The notes: generated by a model from the letters alone, not told the origin. DNA of 42,117 nucleotides from Candidatus Sumerlaeota bacterium (GCA_016931135.1 JAFGFK010000009.1:1-42117), one strand, 5' to 3'; shown: positions 16,465 through 23,819, numbered from the stretch's first letter. Translations and numbers: made by a program.

Positions 16465-17877
16465 TTATTCCTTCTTAATCGTCGTCGCAATAAGGGAAAA
16501 TCCTTCCCGGAAAAGCGTGGTGAATTCGTACCATGTTCTTACGCCGAAGAGCCGCCGAAGAATAAAAGAGGGACGCAAATGATATCTCCGTATCGCCTCG
16601 TTTCTCAGTTCCCATAGTTTTTCCCGGCTCAATTCTGCGGTTTCATAAACCGGTTGTGATATGGAGTTGTCAAGCGTGGCGAGATCGTCGGATATCAATC
16701 CCTTTTCAATGGCATTCCTGCGAAAAACCGTTCCCATGCGCGGCATGGCGATATTGAACGAAGCGAACTCTGTATTCAGTTCAATGGCAAGCTGTATAGT
16801 CTTTCTTACGGATTCAACGGTATCACCGGGGAGCCCGAGGATATAATGCGCCAGGATTCTGACGCCGGTTTTTTTGCACAGAGACGCTATTTTTCGCGCC
16901 TGTTCGAGGGTTATGCCTTTTGTATAGTTTTGAAGTATTTCCTCACTTGCTGATTCTACCCCCATCTGGATGGTGTGGCAACCGGCAGCCTTCATTTCCT
17001 CGAGGAGTTCCGCATCCAGTACATTGACGCGGGAAAGACACGCCCAGGTAAAATTCAGATTTTCCTTTCGCATTCGTTGAAGAAGGGCAAAGGAGCGTTT
17101 CTTGTGAACCCCGAAGGTCAGATCCTTGATCCACAGTTCGCGAACGCCCCGGCGTTTCAATTCCCGCAATTCCTCAAAGAGATTATCCATATTGCGAAGA
17201 TGAAACCCAAGTTCCCCCCCGATGCAATAATCGCAGTGAAAGGGGCAACCATAATCCGTGAGGATTCCCGCGTAAGGGAGCCTCAATCCATGGGGTATCC
17301 TGTAATTCTTGAAAGGAAAGATGTCATAATGGGGAATGGGAAGTGAGAATTCACCTTCAGGAAGAATCCGGTCTCCCAATTCGAGGATTGCGTCTTTGCG
17401 ACGAAAGCTGACATTGTGAAAGGGGCGCCGCTCCCCTTCAAGGTAATATACAATATCATCCGAGATAAAGTTCATGATGGCTGCATCGAGGAAAGGATAA
17501 GCGTCAAAGAATTTAGGCGCTTCGGAAAGCAGACAATCCCCGGTTCCTATGATTTCGATTTTTCCCGAGAACGCTTCACTAACTCCCTGCATCAACTCGA
17601 AATCCTCGATAAAACTTACGGCGCCTGTGAGAAATATAATCGCATCCGGCTTGATATCACGTATTCGTTCCAGGGTTTCTTTGGGAGAAAGCCTTTTGTC
17701 CATGGCGTCCAGGGCGAAAAGCGCATAATGATCCTTCAGAATGCCTGACAAAACAATGAGATCATAAGGGCCCCAGTAATAATGCGCCTTGGAGGCATGG
17801 CTGCAGTAATAATCCCGAAGATAGACCCCCTTCCCCGGAGGATTGAGGAGCAATACTTTCTTTTTCGATTCGGACAT
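16465..17877 (-). CDS. B12-binding-domain radical SAM protein
   Basis: 470 residues. The N-terminal ~160 residues form a Rossmann-like cobalamin-binding-type domain (KVLLLNPPGKGVYLRDYY, then ALDAMDKRL and DAIIFLTGAVSF). The radical SAM core follows with YGCPFHCDYC, the CxxxCxxC motif for the 4Fe-4S cluster, then MGVESASEEIL and HYILGLPGDTVESV, which fit SAM-binding strands. The C-terminal ~80 residues are helical and Arg-rich. The family includes methyltransferases and cyclases acting on lipids, pigments and antibiotics; the reaction cannot be read from sequence. A cousin lies at 24972-26408. ATG 17877 is preferred over the upstream ATG at 17901 because the homologous region begins at KKKVLLLNPPG. 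Confidence 0.85.
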   Translation of the reverse strand: MSESKKKVLLLNPPGKGVYLRDYYCSHASKAHYYWGPYDLIVLSGILKDHYALFALDAMDKRLSPKETLERIRDIKPDAIIFLTGAVSFIEDFELMQGVSEAFSGKIEIIGTGDCLLSEAPKFFDAYPFLDAAIMNFISDDIVYYLEGERRPFHNVSFRRKDAILELGDRILPEGEFSLPIPHYDIFPFKNYRIPHGLRLPYAGILTDYGCPFHCDYCIGGELGFHLRNMDNLFEELRELKRRGVRELWIKDLTFGVHKKRSFALLQRMRKENLNFTWACLSRVNVLDAELLEEMKAAGCHTIQMGVESASEEILQNYTKGITLEQARKIASLCKKTGVRILAHYILGLPGDTVESVRKTIQLAIELNTEFASFNIAMPRMGTVFRRNAIEKGLISDDLATLDNSISQPVYETAELSREKLWELRNEAIRRYHLRPSFILRRLFGVRTWYEFTTLFREGFSLIATTIKKE

Positions 17878-17973
17878 ATTTATCCAACTCTGTGAAATCA
17901 ATATTTACATAATACAAAATACTTATGGATCAATATTTCATAAAGGGTCAAGAAACAAAGCATGGGAATGTAT

Positions 17974-18000
17974 TTGGATTTTGGATTTTAGATTTTGGAA
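17974..18000 (+). repeat. GGATTTT heptamer tract (copy 1)
   Basis: Units TTGGATT, TTGGATT, TTAGATT, TTGGA. The same 26 nt recur within 22193-22231, where they form the 3' end of the phosphate permease gene. This copy lies 97 nt upstream of the radical SAM start. Confidence 0.85.
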
Positions 18001-18463
18001 TAAAACATGTATATCATTACGTTGCGCATTTTAATCGCCTTGACGATCTTCATTCCAAAATATTGGAATCGCCTGATTTTTCAAAAGTTATCCACAGGTG
18101 GAAAAAATAATCATAAGAGAAAGAAATGTATGAAAATTTTCGGAATTTAACGCCAAGAATACTGATTTTTCATGGTTTAAACACTAGTTCATGCTTCCGT
18201 TTCCTCTTTTTGATCTATTCTGAATGAAATCAGTACTTTACAATTTGTATTCTCTCATGAATTCATTCATGATTATACATTTTCTTCATAAGAAGAAGGA
18301 AACCCATCATGCAAGAAACATGCCTTATAAGAAAACGATTTTTACGACTTATACACAAGGTTTTCCACAACCAGTATCTTTATGTGGAAATCCTCAACTT
18401 GTGATTGTTCTGATCTGCGGGAAACTTCATTAAAAGTCTTTTTTTCATTGATTTTACATTCAT

Positions 18464-18497
18464 ACAAGGAACAAATAGAAATAATTCGTTCCCTTGT
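18464..18497. repeat. Inverted repeat upstream of the first vertex protein gene
   Basis: ACAAGGAAC (18464-18472) and GTTCCCTTGT (18488-18497) are complementary apart from one extra base, with a 15-nt AT-rich loop. It could be an operator or an RNA hairpin in the leader of the gene starting at 18563; there is no T-run after it, so a terminator is unlikely. Confidence 0.45.
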
Positions 18498-18562
18498 GGA
18501 ATTATCTTAATTGCGACATTTTAACTGCTGAAAAAATTCAATCGCCATAGGAGATTGCTCGA

Positions 18563-18859
18563 ATGTTAATGGGAAAAGTTGTTGGTACGGTTATCTCCAC
18601 TCAAAAGGATCCGGGTCTTCAAGGTTACAAGCTCTTCGTAGTTCAATGCGTCGATGTTTCAATGAAACCGACTTCGAGTTATGTAATTGCGGTTGACGCC
18701 ATTGGTTGCGGGGAAGATGAGATGGTGATCGTGGTTCAGGGAAGTTCCGCCCGCATCACCGAACGCACCAAGAACAAACCCGTTGACGCAGCTATAATCG
18801 CCATTGTTGATTCCGTGGAAGTGGGGAAAAACCGGGTTTATGAAAAGTACAAACAATAA
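18563..18859 (+). CDS. EutN/CcmL-family microcompartment vertex (BMC-P) protein 1
   Basis: 98 residues covering the whole EutN/CcmL fold, which forms pentamers that cap the vertices of bacterial microcompartment shells. The signature parts are present: GKVVGTVISTQKDPGLQGYK, then VVQCVD, AVDAIGCGEDEMVIVVQGSSAR and PVDAAIIAIVDSVE. AGGAG (18549-18553) is nine nt before ATG 18563. It is the first of three tandem homologues. No BMC-H or BMC-T hexamer gene and no signature enzyme lie in the window, so the compartment type cannot be assigned, though three vertex paralogues are typical of the planctomycete/verrucomicrobial (PVM) loci. Confidence 0.92.
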   Translation: MLMGKVVGTVISTQKDPGLQGYKLFVVQCVDVSMKPTSSYVIAVDAIGCGEDEMVIVVQGSSARITERTKNKPVDAAIIAIVDSVEVGKNRVYEKYKQ

Positions 18860-18948
18860 ACATTCGTTACGCCAGGTAAAACGATTACTATAAAGAACAT
18901 GATCACAACCATGAACACAAAGACGAATCGAGACAAAGGGTAACCGCG

Positions 18949-19239
18949 ATGGATATCGCAAAAGTCATGGGAACTATCGTCGCAACGCAGAAGGACCCCT
19001 CATTAAGCGGGGTAAAGATATGTATCATTCAACCTCTGGATCAGGATCTCAAGGAAAAAGGGAAACCTCTTGTTGCAACGGATTCTACCTCGATGCGAGA
19101 TACAGGGGAAATTGTTTATTATGTTGCGAGCGGCGATGCGGTATCAACAGGGACAGAGGGACAGAAAATGCCTGTTGACGCTGCGATAGTGGGGATAATC
19201 GACCACATCCATTATAAAAAGGAGTATCTGCCCGGTTAA
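18949..19239 (+). CDS. EutN/CcmL-family microcompartment vertex (BMC-P) protein 2
   Basis: 96 residues with the family pattern AKVMGTIVATQKDPSLSGVK, IIQPLDQD, GEIVYYVASGDAVS and PVDAAIVGIIDHI. AAAGGG lies upstream of ATG 18949. In place of the usual 'VDxVGAGxG' stretch it has TDSTSMRDTGE, a divergent loop near the pentamer pore that could alter what passes or which hexamer it contacts. It is 89 nt after the first homologue and 3 nt before the third. Confidence 0.92.
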   Translation: MDIAKVMGTIVATQKDPSLSGVKICIIQPLDQDLKEKGKPLVATDSTSMRDTGEIVYYVASGDAVSTGTEGQKMPVDAAIVGIIDHIHYKKEYLPG

Positions 19240-19242
19240 GCC

Positions 19243-19575
19243 ATGCAATTCGGAATTGTCATTGGGAACGTTATTTCAACGGATAAAAATCCGGCATACG
19301 AAGAGCGCAAGCTGCTTTTGGTGCAGAGGTTGAGCCTGGATAACAGGGCTATGGGAATCCCCACCATGGCGATCGATTATGTAGGGGCGGGAGAAGGGGA
19401 TATTGTATTATTAGGCGCGGCGCCGGGGCTCGCCTCCACGGTTTTCGGCATCCCGGACGCCCCCATCCGCGAACTTGTTATGGGAGTGATCGATCGCGCC
19501 CGATTCTCTACAGGGCAAAAAGAGTTCGGAAACAGCGTTTCGGAAAGGCATGAAAAAAACCGAAATAACACTTGA
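19243..19575 (+). CDS. EutN/CcmL-family microcompartment vertex (BMC-P) protein 3 with charged tail
   Basis: 110 residues: GIVIGNVISTDKNPAYEERK, VQRLSLDN, IDYVGAGEGDIVLLGAAPGLAS and ELVMGVIDRARF follow the family order. It is the most divergent of the three: the canonical 'PVDAAIVGIVD' is PIRELVMGVID. About 18 extra hydrophilic residues (QKEFGNSVSERHEKNRNN) extend the C-terminus. Such tails can serve as anchors, but nothing here shows that. It starts 3 nt after the previous stop, with AAGGAG about 20 nt upstream, so translation is likely coupled. Confidence 0.88.
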   Translation: MQFGIVIGNVISTDKNPAYEERKLLLVQRLSLDNRAMGIPTMAIDYVGAGEGDIVLLGAAPGLASTVFGIPDAPIRELVMGVIDRARFSTGQKEFGNSVSERHEKNRNNT

Positions 19576-19600
19576 CGTAATGGATGGGTAAAGTTAGGTA
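19572..19600 (+). promoter_or_regulatory. Promoter candidate for rpsT
   Basis: TTGACG (19572-19577), a 17-nt spacer and TAGGTA (19595-19600) overlap the end of the third vertex gene. This would give rpsT its own promoter and a ~85-nt leader. Confidence 0.5.
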
Positions 19601-19690
19601 TGCTCGGATTTTTCAATGTAATACCGGGTAAGACCTGTAAAAATCTGTTTCTATATTATCATATTCAATTGATTTTCGGAGGAAGACAAA

Positions 19691-19984
19691 GTGCCCAATA
19701 AGAAAGCCCAAATCAAGCATGCGCGTCAGAGTAAAAAGCGCAATCTGGAAAACAGGAAAATCAAAGCCGCCCTTTATACCAACATCAGGAAAGTGAGAAA
19801 GATAATCGAGGGGGGAAGTCTCGGAGAAGTGAAGGCTAACTTACCCGCAACGCTGAAAACAATCAACAAATCGGCGCAGAAGGGCATTATTCACAAACGC
19901 AAAGCTGCGCGCCTCCAATCCCGCATGGTGAAAAACGCCAATAAACTCGCCAAAACCCCGGATTCCACGCCGAAAACCACATAA
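19691..19984 (+). CDS. rpsT: 30S ribosomal protein S20
   Basis: S20 binds 16S rRNA early in small-subunit assembly. The 97 residues are strongly basic and helical with the family pattern: PNKKAQIKHARQSKKRNLEN at the start, IRKVRKIIEGG in the middle, and KGIIHKRKAARLQSRMVK towards the end. Length is slightly above the usual 85-90 because of a short Pro/Thr-rich tail. The start is GTG at 19691 with GGAGG eight nt upstream, which is typical of this gene. It is flanked by its own promoter candidate and a separate promoter for galT, so it may be transcribed alone. Confidence 0.97.
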   Translation: MPNKKAQIKHARQSKKRNLENRKIKAALYTNIRKVRKIIEGGSLGEVKANLPATLKTINKSAQKGIIHKRKAARLQSRMVKNANKLAKTPDSTPKTT

Positions 19985-20047
19985 GAATCGGGCGAAATCA
20001 AAAAATACCTCCCTATTACTTTTTCATCGTTCATTCTTGAATGATCA

Positions 20048-20075
20048 TTGACATACGCCTATCGTTTCATATTAT
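20048..20075 (+). promoter_or_regulatory. Strong sigma70-type promoter candidate for the galT gene
   Basis: Perfect TTGACA (20048-20053), a 16-nt spacer and TATTAT (20070-20075) lie 37 nt before the ATG at 20112. AAGGAG follows at 20093-20099. Confidence 0.6.
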
Positions 20076-20111
20076 TTATTCTTTAACCGCGAAAAGGAGA
20101 CTTTTGAGTAT

Positions 20112-21122
20112 ATGAACGATTTGAGAAAGGATCCGATTACCGGAAGATGGGTGATCATTGCCACGGATCGTCTGTTGCGCCCGCATGATTTTCAGAAAAC
20201 CAAGATTATCGAAGAGACATCCCCGGATCGATGCCCCCTTTGCCCGGGACATGAAGCCATGACTCCCCCTGAAATCTGGCGGTGGGAAAATCCCGATCAT
20301 TCCTGGTCTGTTCGCGTGATTCCCAATAAATTCCCGGTATTGCGGATAGAAGGCGACCTCCTGCGCCGCGGCGAGGGGATGTTCGATCATATTTCCGGCA
20401 TTGGGGCGCACGAGTTGATCGTGGATTCGCCTGTTCACTCTCTCACCCTTGAAGATTATGATGCGGAACAGATATTCCGCATCCTTTCCGCTTATAAAAT
20501 CAGGCTGGATGATTTGAAAAAAGACGCGCGGCTCAGGTACGGACTTGTCTTCAAAAATTTCGGAATGGAAGCCGGCGCTTCCCTCCGGCATCCGCATTCC
20601 CAGCTCATCGCCCTGCCAATCATACCCAAAAACGTCAAAGAGGAACTTTCCAGTTGCCGGGATTATTACGAACTCAAGGAACGCTGCCTTTTCTGCGATA
20701 TCATCAGTGACGAGATGGAACACAATAAGCGCATCATTCTCGAATCGGAGCGTCATATTGCCTTGGCGCCTTACGCCTCGCGGTTTCCCTTTGAAATCTG
20801 CATCCTTCCGAAAAAACACGAGGCGTGTTTTACGCGCATCGGGGAAAAGGAATTAAAGGATCTCGCTTCCCTCATGGATAATATCCTGGAGGCGCTGGAT
20901 CGCAGCCTGTCCTCTCCCCCGTTCAATTACATGCTTCATTCGCGACCGTTCCGCGTTTCCGAACGTCATCCGGAAACAACTCTGGATCTGGATTATCACT
21001 GGCATATCGAGATCATCCCGCGGCTGACAAAAATCGCCGGTTTCGAGTGGGGCACGGGATTTTACATCAATCCCACGCCGCCCGAGGAGGCGGCAAAGGC
21101 GCTTCGTGAGGCGATAGATTAA
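20112..21122 (+). CDS. galT: Galactose-1-phosphate uridylyltransferase family (GalT, HIT superfamily)
   Basis: GalT exchanges UMP between UDP-glucose and galactose-1-phosphate in the Leloir pathway. The 336 residues show the catalytic histidine motif RHPHSQLIALP near residue 160, an N-terminal metal-site pair CPLCPG, a second pair CLFCDI, and WHIEIIPRL near the end. The opening RKDPITGRWVIIATDR is diagnostic for the family. Many environmental members act on other nucleotide sugars or as ADP-glucose phosphorylases, so the exact donor is uncertain. No galK or galE is adjacent. The stop runs straight into a heptamer repeat. Confidence 0.88.
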   Translation: MNDLRKDPITGRWVIIATDRLLRPHDFQKTKIIEETSPDRCPLCPGHEAMTPPEIWRWENPDHSWSVRVIPNKFPVLRIEGDLLRRGEGMFDHISGIGAHELIVDSPVHSLTLEDYDAEQIFRILSAYKIRLDDLKKDARLRYGLVFKNFGMEAGASLRHPHSQLIALPIIPKNVKEELSSCRDYYELKERCLFCDIISDEMEHNKRIILESERHIALAPYASRFPFEICILPKKHEACFTRIGEKELKDLASLMDNILEALDRSLSSPPFNYMLHSRPFRVSERHPETTLDLDYHWHIEIIPRLTKIAGFEWGTGFYINPTPPEEAAKALREAID

Positions 21123-21155
21123 GTTTGAAGGGTGAAGTTTGAAGTTTGAAAAAAA
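21123..21155 (+). repeat. AAGTTTG heptamer tract between galT and the phosphate permease gene
   Basis: Units AAGTTTG, AAGGGTG, AAGTTTG, AAGTTTG begin at the galT stop codon and run to the A-tract before ATG 21156. The tract fills the whole 33-nt gap, so it also forms the ribosome-binding region of the permease gene. Confidence 0.85.
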
Positions 21156-22220
21156 ATGCTGACTTTTTCCCTCATGGTCATAGTTTTTCTTCTGATACTG
21201 GTTTTTGCTTTTTTCAACGGGCTTCATGATATCCCCAATATCATTGCCGCCATGATCGCCTCAGGCTCCATGAAGGCAAAACAGGCGGTCATTCTGGCAT
21301 TGATATGGGAGATCATTGCGCCTCTGGCAGGCGGCTCTATGGTCGCCAAAGCGATTGTTTCACTTGTCCGTTTCGATGAAATGCAGTCCATCGTGGGGAA
21401 AGAAAGCATTCTGCTTGTTTTGGGTTCAGCGGTGTCAGCGGCAATCATCTGGAATTTCATAACATGGCGCTGGGGGATTCCCTCGAGTTCGTCACACGCG
21501 TTATGCGGGGGACTCCTGGGCGCTTCTCTCGTTTGCGTAAGAAGATTATCCATCATACGGTGGGGTATTGCAGGTTTCAATCCTTTTGCATTGAAGGGAT
21601 TTGCCGGCGTGGCTGCTGCCTTGTTTATTTCTCCTTTTTTGGGTTTTATCGCCGGATTCGTTGTATGCAAATTCATGAGATTTCTGCTTCTCCGGGCAAC
21701 GCCAAAGGCAAATGAAAAATTGAAAAAGGCTCAATGGATCACTGCATCGGGGCTTGCCTTCGCCCATGGAACCAATGCCGCGCAAAAATTCATGGGGCTT
21801 TCAGCCCTGGTTCTTGTAACAGGAGGCGCTATTTCAGATTTCCGGATCGGATTCGGAATCAAATTTGCATGTGGTCTGGCTTTATGCATGGGGGCGTTCT
21901 CCGGCGGTTGGAGGATCATCAAGACCGTAGGAACCGGGATATTCCGATTGCGTCCGGAACATGGATTCGATTCACAACTGGCATCCTCTCTGATCATTTG
22001 CGGTAATTCCTTTATTGGGGGTCCGGTTTCATCCACGCACGTGGTATCCTCAACAATCATGGGAGTGGGAACTGCGGTAAGGCAGAAGGCGGTTCGTTGG
22101 AAAAAGGTGTTTGAAATCATCCTGGCATGGTTCATCACCCTGCCCATGACGTTTATCCTGGGAGGGCTGTTATATTGGATATTCCATTTGGGGTTCCGGA
22201 TTTTGGATTTTGGATTTTAG
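21156..22220 (+). CDS. pit: PiT-family inorganic phosphate permease
   Basis: A 354-residue protein with about ten membrane segments that imports phosphate by ion symport. The two inverted PiT signature halves are present: FFNGLHDIPNIIAAMIASG near residue 20 with GIPSSSSHALCGGLLGA near 108, and FAHGTNAAQKFMGL near 205 with GPVSSTHVVSSTIMGVG near 290. The 'NGLHDIPN' form departs a little from 'NG..D.AN', common among PiT proteins. The final residues (GFRILDFGF) and the stop codon come from a GGATTTT repeat, so the native end may have been replaced. The DUF47 partner follows. No Shine-Dalgarno outside the repeat tract is seen. Confidence 0.92.
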   Translation: MLTFSLMVIVFLLILVFAFFNGLHDIPNIIAAMIASGSMKAKQAVILALIWEIIAPLAGGSMVAKAIVSLVRFDEMQSIVGKESILLVLGSAVSAAIIWNFITWRWGIPSSSSHALCGGLLGASLVCVRRLSIIRWGIAGFNPFALKGFAGVAAALFISPFLGFIAGFVVCKFMRFLLLRATPKANEKLKKAQWITASGLAFAHGTNAAQKFMGLSALVLVTGGAISDFRIGFGIKFACGLALCMGAFSGGWRIIKTVGTGIFRLRPEHGFDSQLASSLIICGNSFIGGPVSSTHVVSSTIMGVGTAVRQKAVRWKKVFEIILAWFITLPMTFILGGLLYWIFHLGFRILDFGF

Positions 22221-22276
22221 ATTTTGGATTTCCTTCCCAGTATATCCAGCATCCAGCATCCAGTATCAACATCCAT
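22193..22276 (+). repeat. GGATTTT heptamer tract followed by a CCAGCAT heptamer tract
   Basis: 22193-22231 is built of GGATTTT units and overlaps the permease stop codon. 22237-22276 consists of CCAGTAT/CCAGCAT units. Both have a 7-nt period. The first shares 26 identical nt with the tract at 17974-18000. Confidence 0.85.
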
Positions 22277-22301
22277 TTAGCCTTGATTCGTGGAGGTTTC
22301 G

Positions 22302-22937
22302 ATGAAAGAAATAAAAAGTAAAAAAGGCATTTTAAATCGTTTGCTTCCGAAAGAACATGATTTTTACTCCGACTTGATCGAGCATACGGAAAAAGTCCGG
22401 GAGGGCGTGGCGTCTCTTGTAGAATGGTTCAAAACGCATGAATCCGTCTACGCGGATCGGGTGCGGGAGAAAGAACATGAGGCGGACGACATTCAACTCA
22501 AAATCGCATTTGCCCTGGGGAAGGTGTTCATCACTCCCCTGGATCGGGAGGATATCCACCAGCTGGCTTCAGCCATCGATCAGATCATCAATTACGCAAA
22601 AAACACCGTACGGGAAGTTCAGATTTTCGACATCAAACCGGATGCTTTCATGATCGGGATAGCGGAATTGATTCTGGAGGGAACCTGCGCCCTGTGCGAT
22701 GCGGTCAAGATGCTTTCAACAAAATCGAGTGACATTACGGAACTCGCCAATAAAGCGGTCAAATGCGAACACAGGGTGGAAAAGCTGTATCGCCAGGGAT
22801 TGAACGCCCTTTTTGAAGGCGAGGAAATCAAGGAAATTCTGAAACGACGCGAGGTATATCGTCATCTGAGCAACACGGCGGATCGCATAAACGAGGCGGC
22901 GGAAATTCTATCCATGATCATGGTGAAATATGGGTAA
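22302..22937 (+). CDS. DUF47/PhoU-like accessory protein of the PiT phosphate permease
   Basis: 211 residues, all helical, of the TIGR00153/DUF47 group related to PhoU. The signature FITPLDREDIHQLASAIDQI lies near residue 80, and paired EKEHEADDIQ and CEHRVEKLYRQGL helices mark the metal-binding PhoU repeats. These proteins are encoded next to PiT permeases and are thought to modulate their activity. GGAGG (22292-22296) is five nt before ATG 22302, which decides the start over GTG 22290. It probably forms an operon with the permease, with the CCAGCAT repeat between them. Confidence 0.93.
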   Translation: MKEIKSKKGILNRLLPKEHDFYSDLIEHTEKVREGVASLVEWFKTHESVYADRVREKEHEADDIQLKIAFALGKVFITPLDREDIHQLASAIDQIINYAKNTVREVQIFDIKPDAFMIGIAELILEGTCALCDAVKMLSTKSSDITELANKAVKCEHRVEKLYRQGLNALFEGEEIKEILKRREVYRHLSNTADRINEAAEILSMIMVKYG

Positions 22938-22946
22938 TTCTTTATC

Positions 22947-22977
22947 TTGACATTTTATTTCTACTGTTAACAGTTAA
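22947..22977 (+). promoter_or_regulatory. Possible operator/promoter region upstream of rex
   Basis: TTGACA (22947-22952) is followed by the perfect palindrome CTGTTAACAG (22964-22973) and a second GTTAA. Rex operators contain TTGTTAA/TTAACAA or TTGTGAA half-sites, so autoregulation is conceivable, but the spacing does not match the consensus and no clean -10 is placed. Confidence 0.25.
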
Positions 22978-23061
22978 AAACCCAATTATATAGAATAATA
23001 AATCAGCGCTGTTTTTTATCAGAGAGATAGTTGAACTGCCAGAGATTAAATAAAAAGTCTT

Positions 23062-23697
23062 ATGGAACCGGAAAAAAACAATCTGAGGTATGTGCCGAAA
23101 TCCGTAATCAAGCGCCTTGCCCTTTATTGCAGGATCCTTCACCGGATAGAAATGGACGGACTCACGCGCATCTCATCAAAGATTCTGGCGCAATTTCTGG
23201 GAATCACGCCTGCCCAGGTGAGAAAAGACCTGGCATATTTCGGGCAATTCGGAGTCCCGGGTTTCGGTTATAATCCCCATGATCTGCGCATCCATTTAAA
23301 AAAAATACTGGGAACGGATCGCATCATCAATCTGGCGATCATTGGCGTGGGCAACCTGGGAAAGGCTCTTCTTTCTTATGTTGGATTCAAAACTCAGGGA
23401 TTCAAGTTCATCGCCGCCTTCGATCTGGATCAGCGAAAAGTGGGACGGAAGATCAATGAATTGAAAGTATCCAGTATAAATGAACTTGAGAAAATTCTCA
23501 AAGACAGCGATGTGGATATTGTGGTATTAACGGTTCCGGCAAACGCCGCCCAGGAAGTAGTGGATCGTCTTGTGAAATGCAATATCACGGCGATACTGAA
23601 TTTCGCCCCTATACGGATCGATGTCCCTTCCCATGTAAGAATTCATTCCGTAGATCTCGCGATGGAACTGGAACGACTCAGTTTTTACCTGCGTTAA
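23062..23697 (+). CDS. rex: Redox-sensing transcriptional repressor Rex
   Basis: Rex senses the NADH/NAD+ ratio and leaves DNA when NADH rises, releasing fermentative and respiratory genes. The 211-residue protein shows the N-terminal winged helix (VPKSVIKRLALYCRIL, SSKILAQFLGITPAQVRKDL, then AYFGQFGVPGFGY) and the NAD(H) Rossmann domain with IIGVGNLGKALL. The C-terminal helix is MELERLSFYLR, used in dimer swapping. Length and order are as in known Rex proteins. The start at ATG 23062 has only an A-rich upstream stretch. Its targets are not shown; the nearby microcompartment genes are a speculative candidate because shell-enclosed pathways handle NADH. Confidence 0.95.
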   Translation: MEPEKNNLRYVPKSVIKRLALYCRILHRIEMDGLTRISSKILAQFLGITPAQVRKDLAYFGQFGVPGFGYNPHDLRIHLKKILGTDRIINLAIIGVGNLGKALLSYVGFKTQGFKFIAAFDLDQRKVGRKINELKVSSINELEKILKDSDVDIVVLTVPANAAQEVVDRLVKCNITAILNFAPIRIDVPSHVRIHSVDLAMELERLSFYLR

Positions 23698-23819
23698 AAT
23701 ACGTTTACAATTTGCAAGTCGATTGATTCGAGAGATTCATTTAAATCTTGATTTCCCATGAGATATTATTCATTCTTTTTTTTAAATAGACATTTATTAA
23801 TTTCAAGTTTTTGAAAAAG

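Larger units (their letters stand above)
17878..18562. other. Candidate replication origin (oriC-like) in a 685-nt AT-rich intergenic region
   Basis: The gap separates a minus-strand run from a plus-strand run. It holds TTATCCACA (18088-18096) and TTATACACA (18349-18357), both perfect matches to the DnaA box consensus TTATNCACA, and TTTTCCACA (18361-18369), one mismatch. Weaker reverse-strand look-alikes are TGTGGAAAT (18383-18391) and TGTGGAATT (18496-18504). Surrounding DNA is strongly AT-rich with several GATC sites, which fits an unwinding element. By simple expectation about 0.02 perfect boxes should occur in a gap this size. No dnaA, dnaN, rpmH or gidA lies beside it, so a chance cluster or a DnaA-regulated region remains possible. 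No coding sequence is supported in the gap. Confidence 0.4.

Noticed and set aside
17843-18433. Several 60-70-codon ORFs in the 17.9-18.56 kb gap
   Set aside because: No ribosome-binding sites, no recognisable protein features, and they cross the repeat and DnaA-box-like sites; treated as non-coding.
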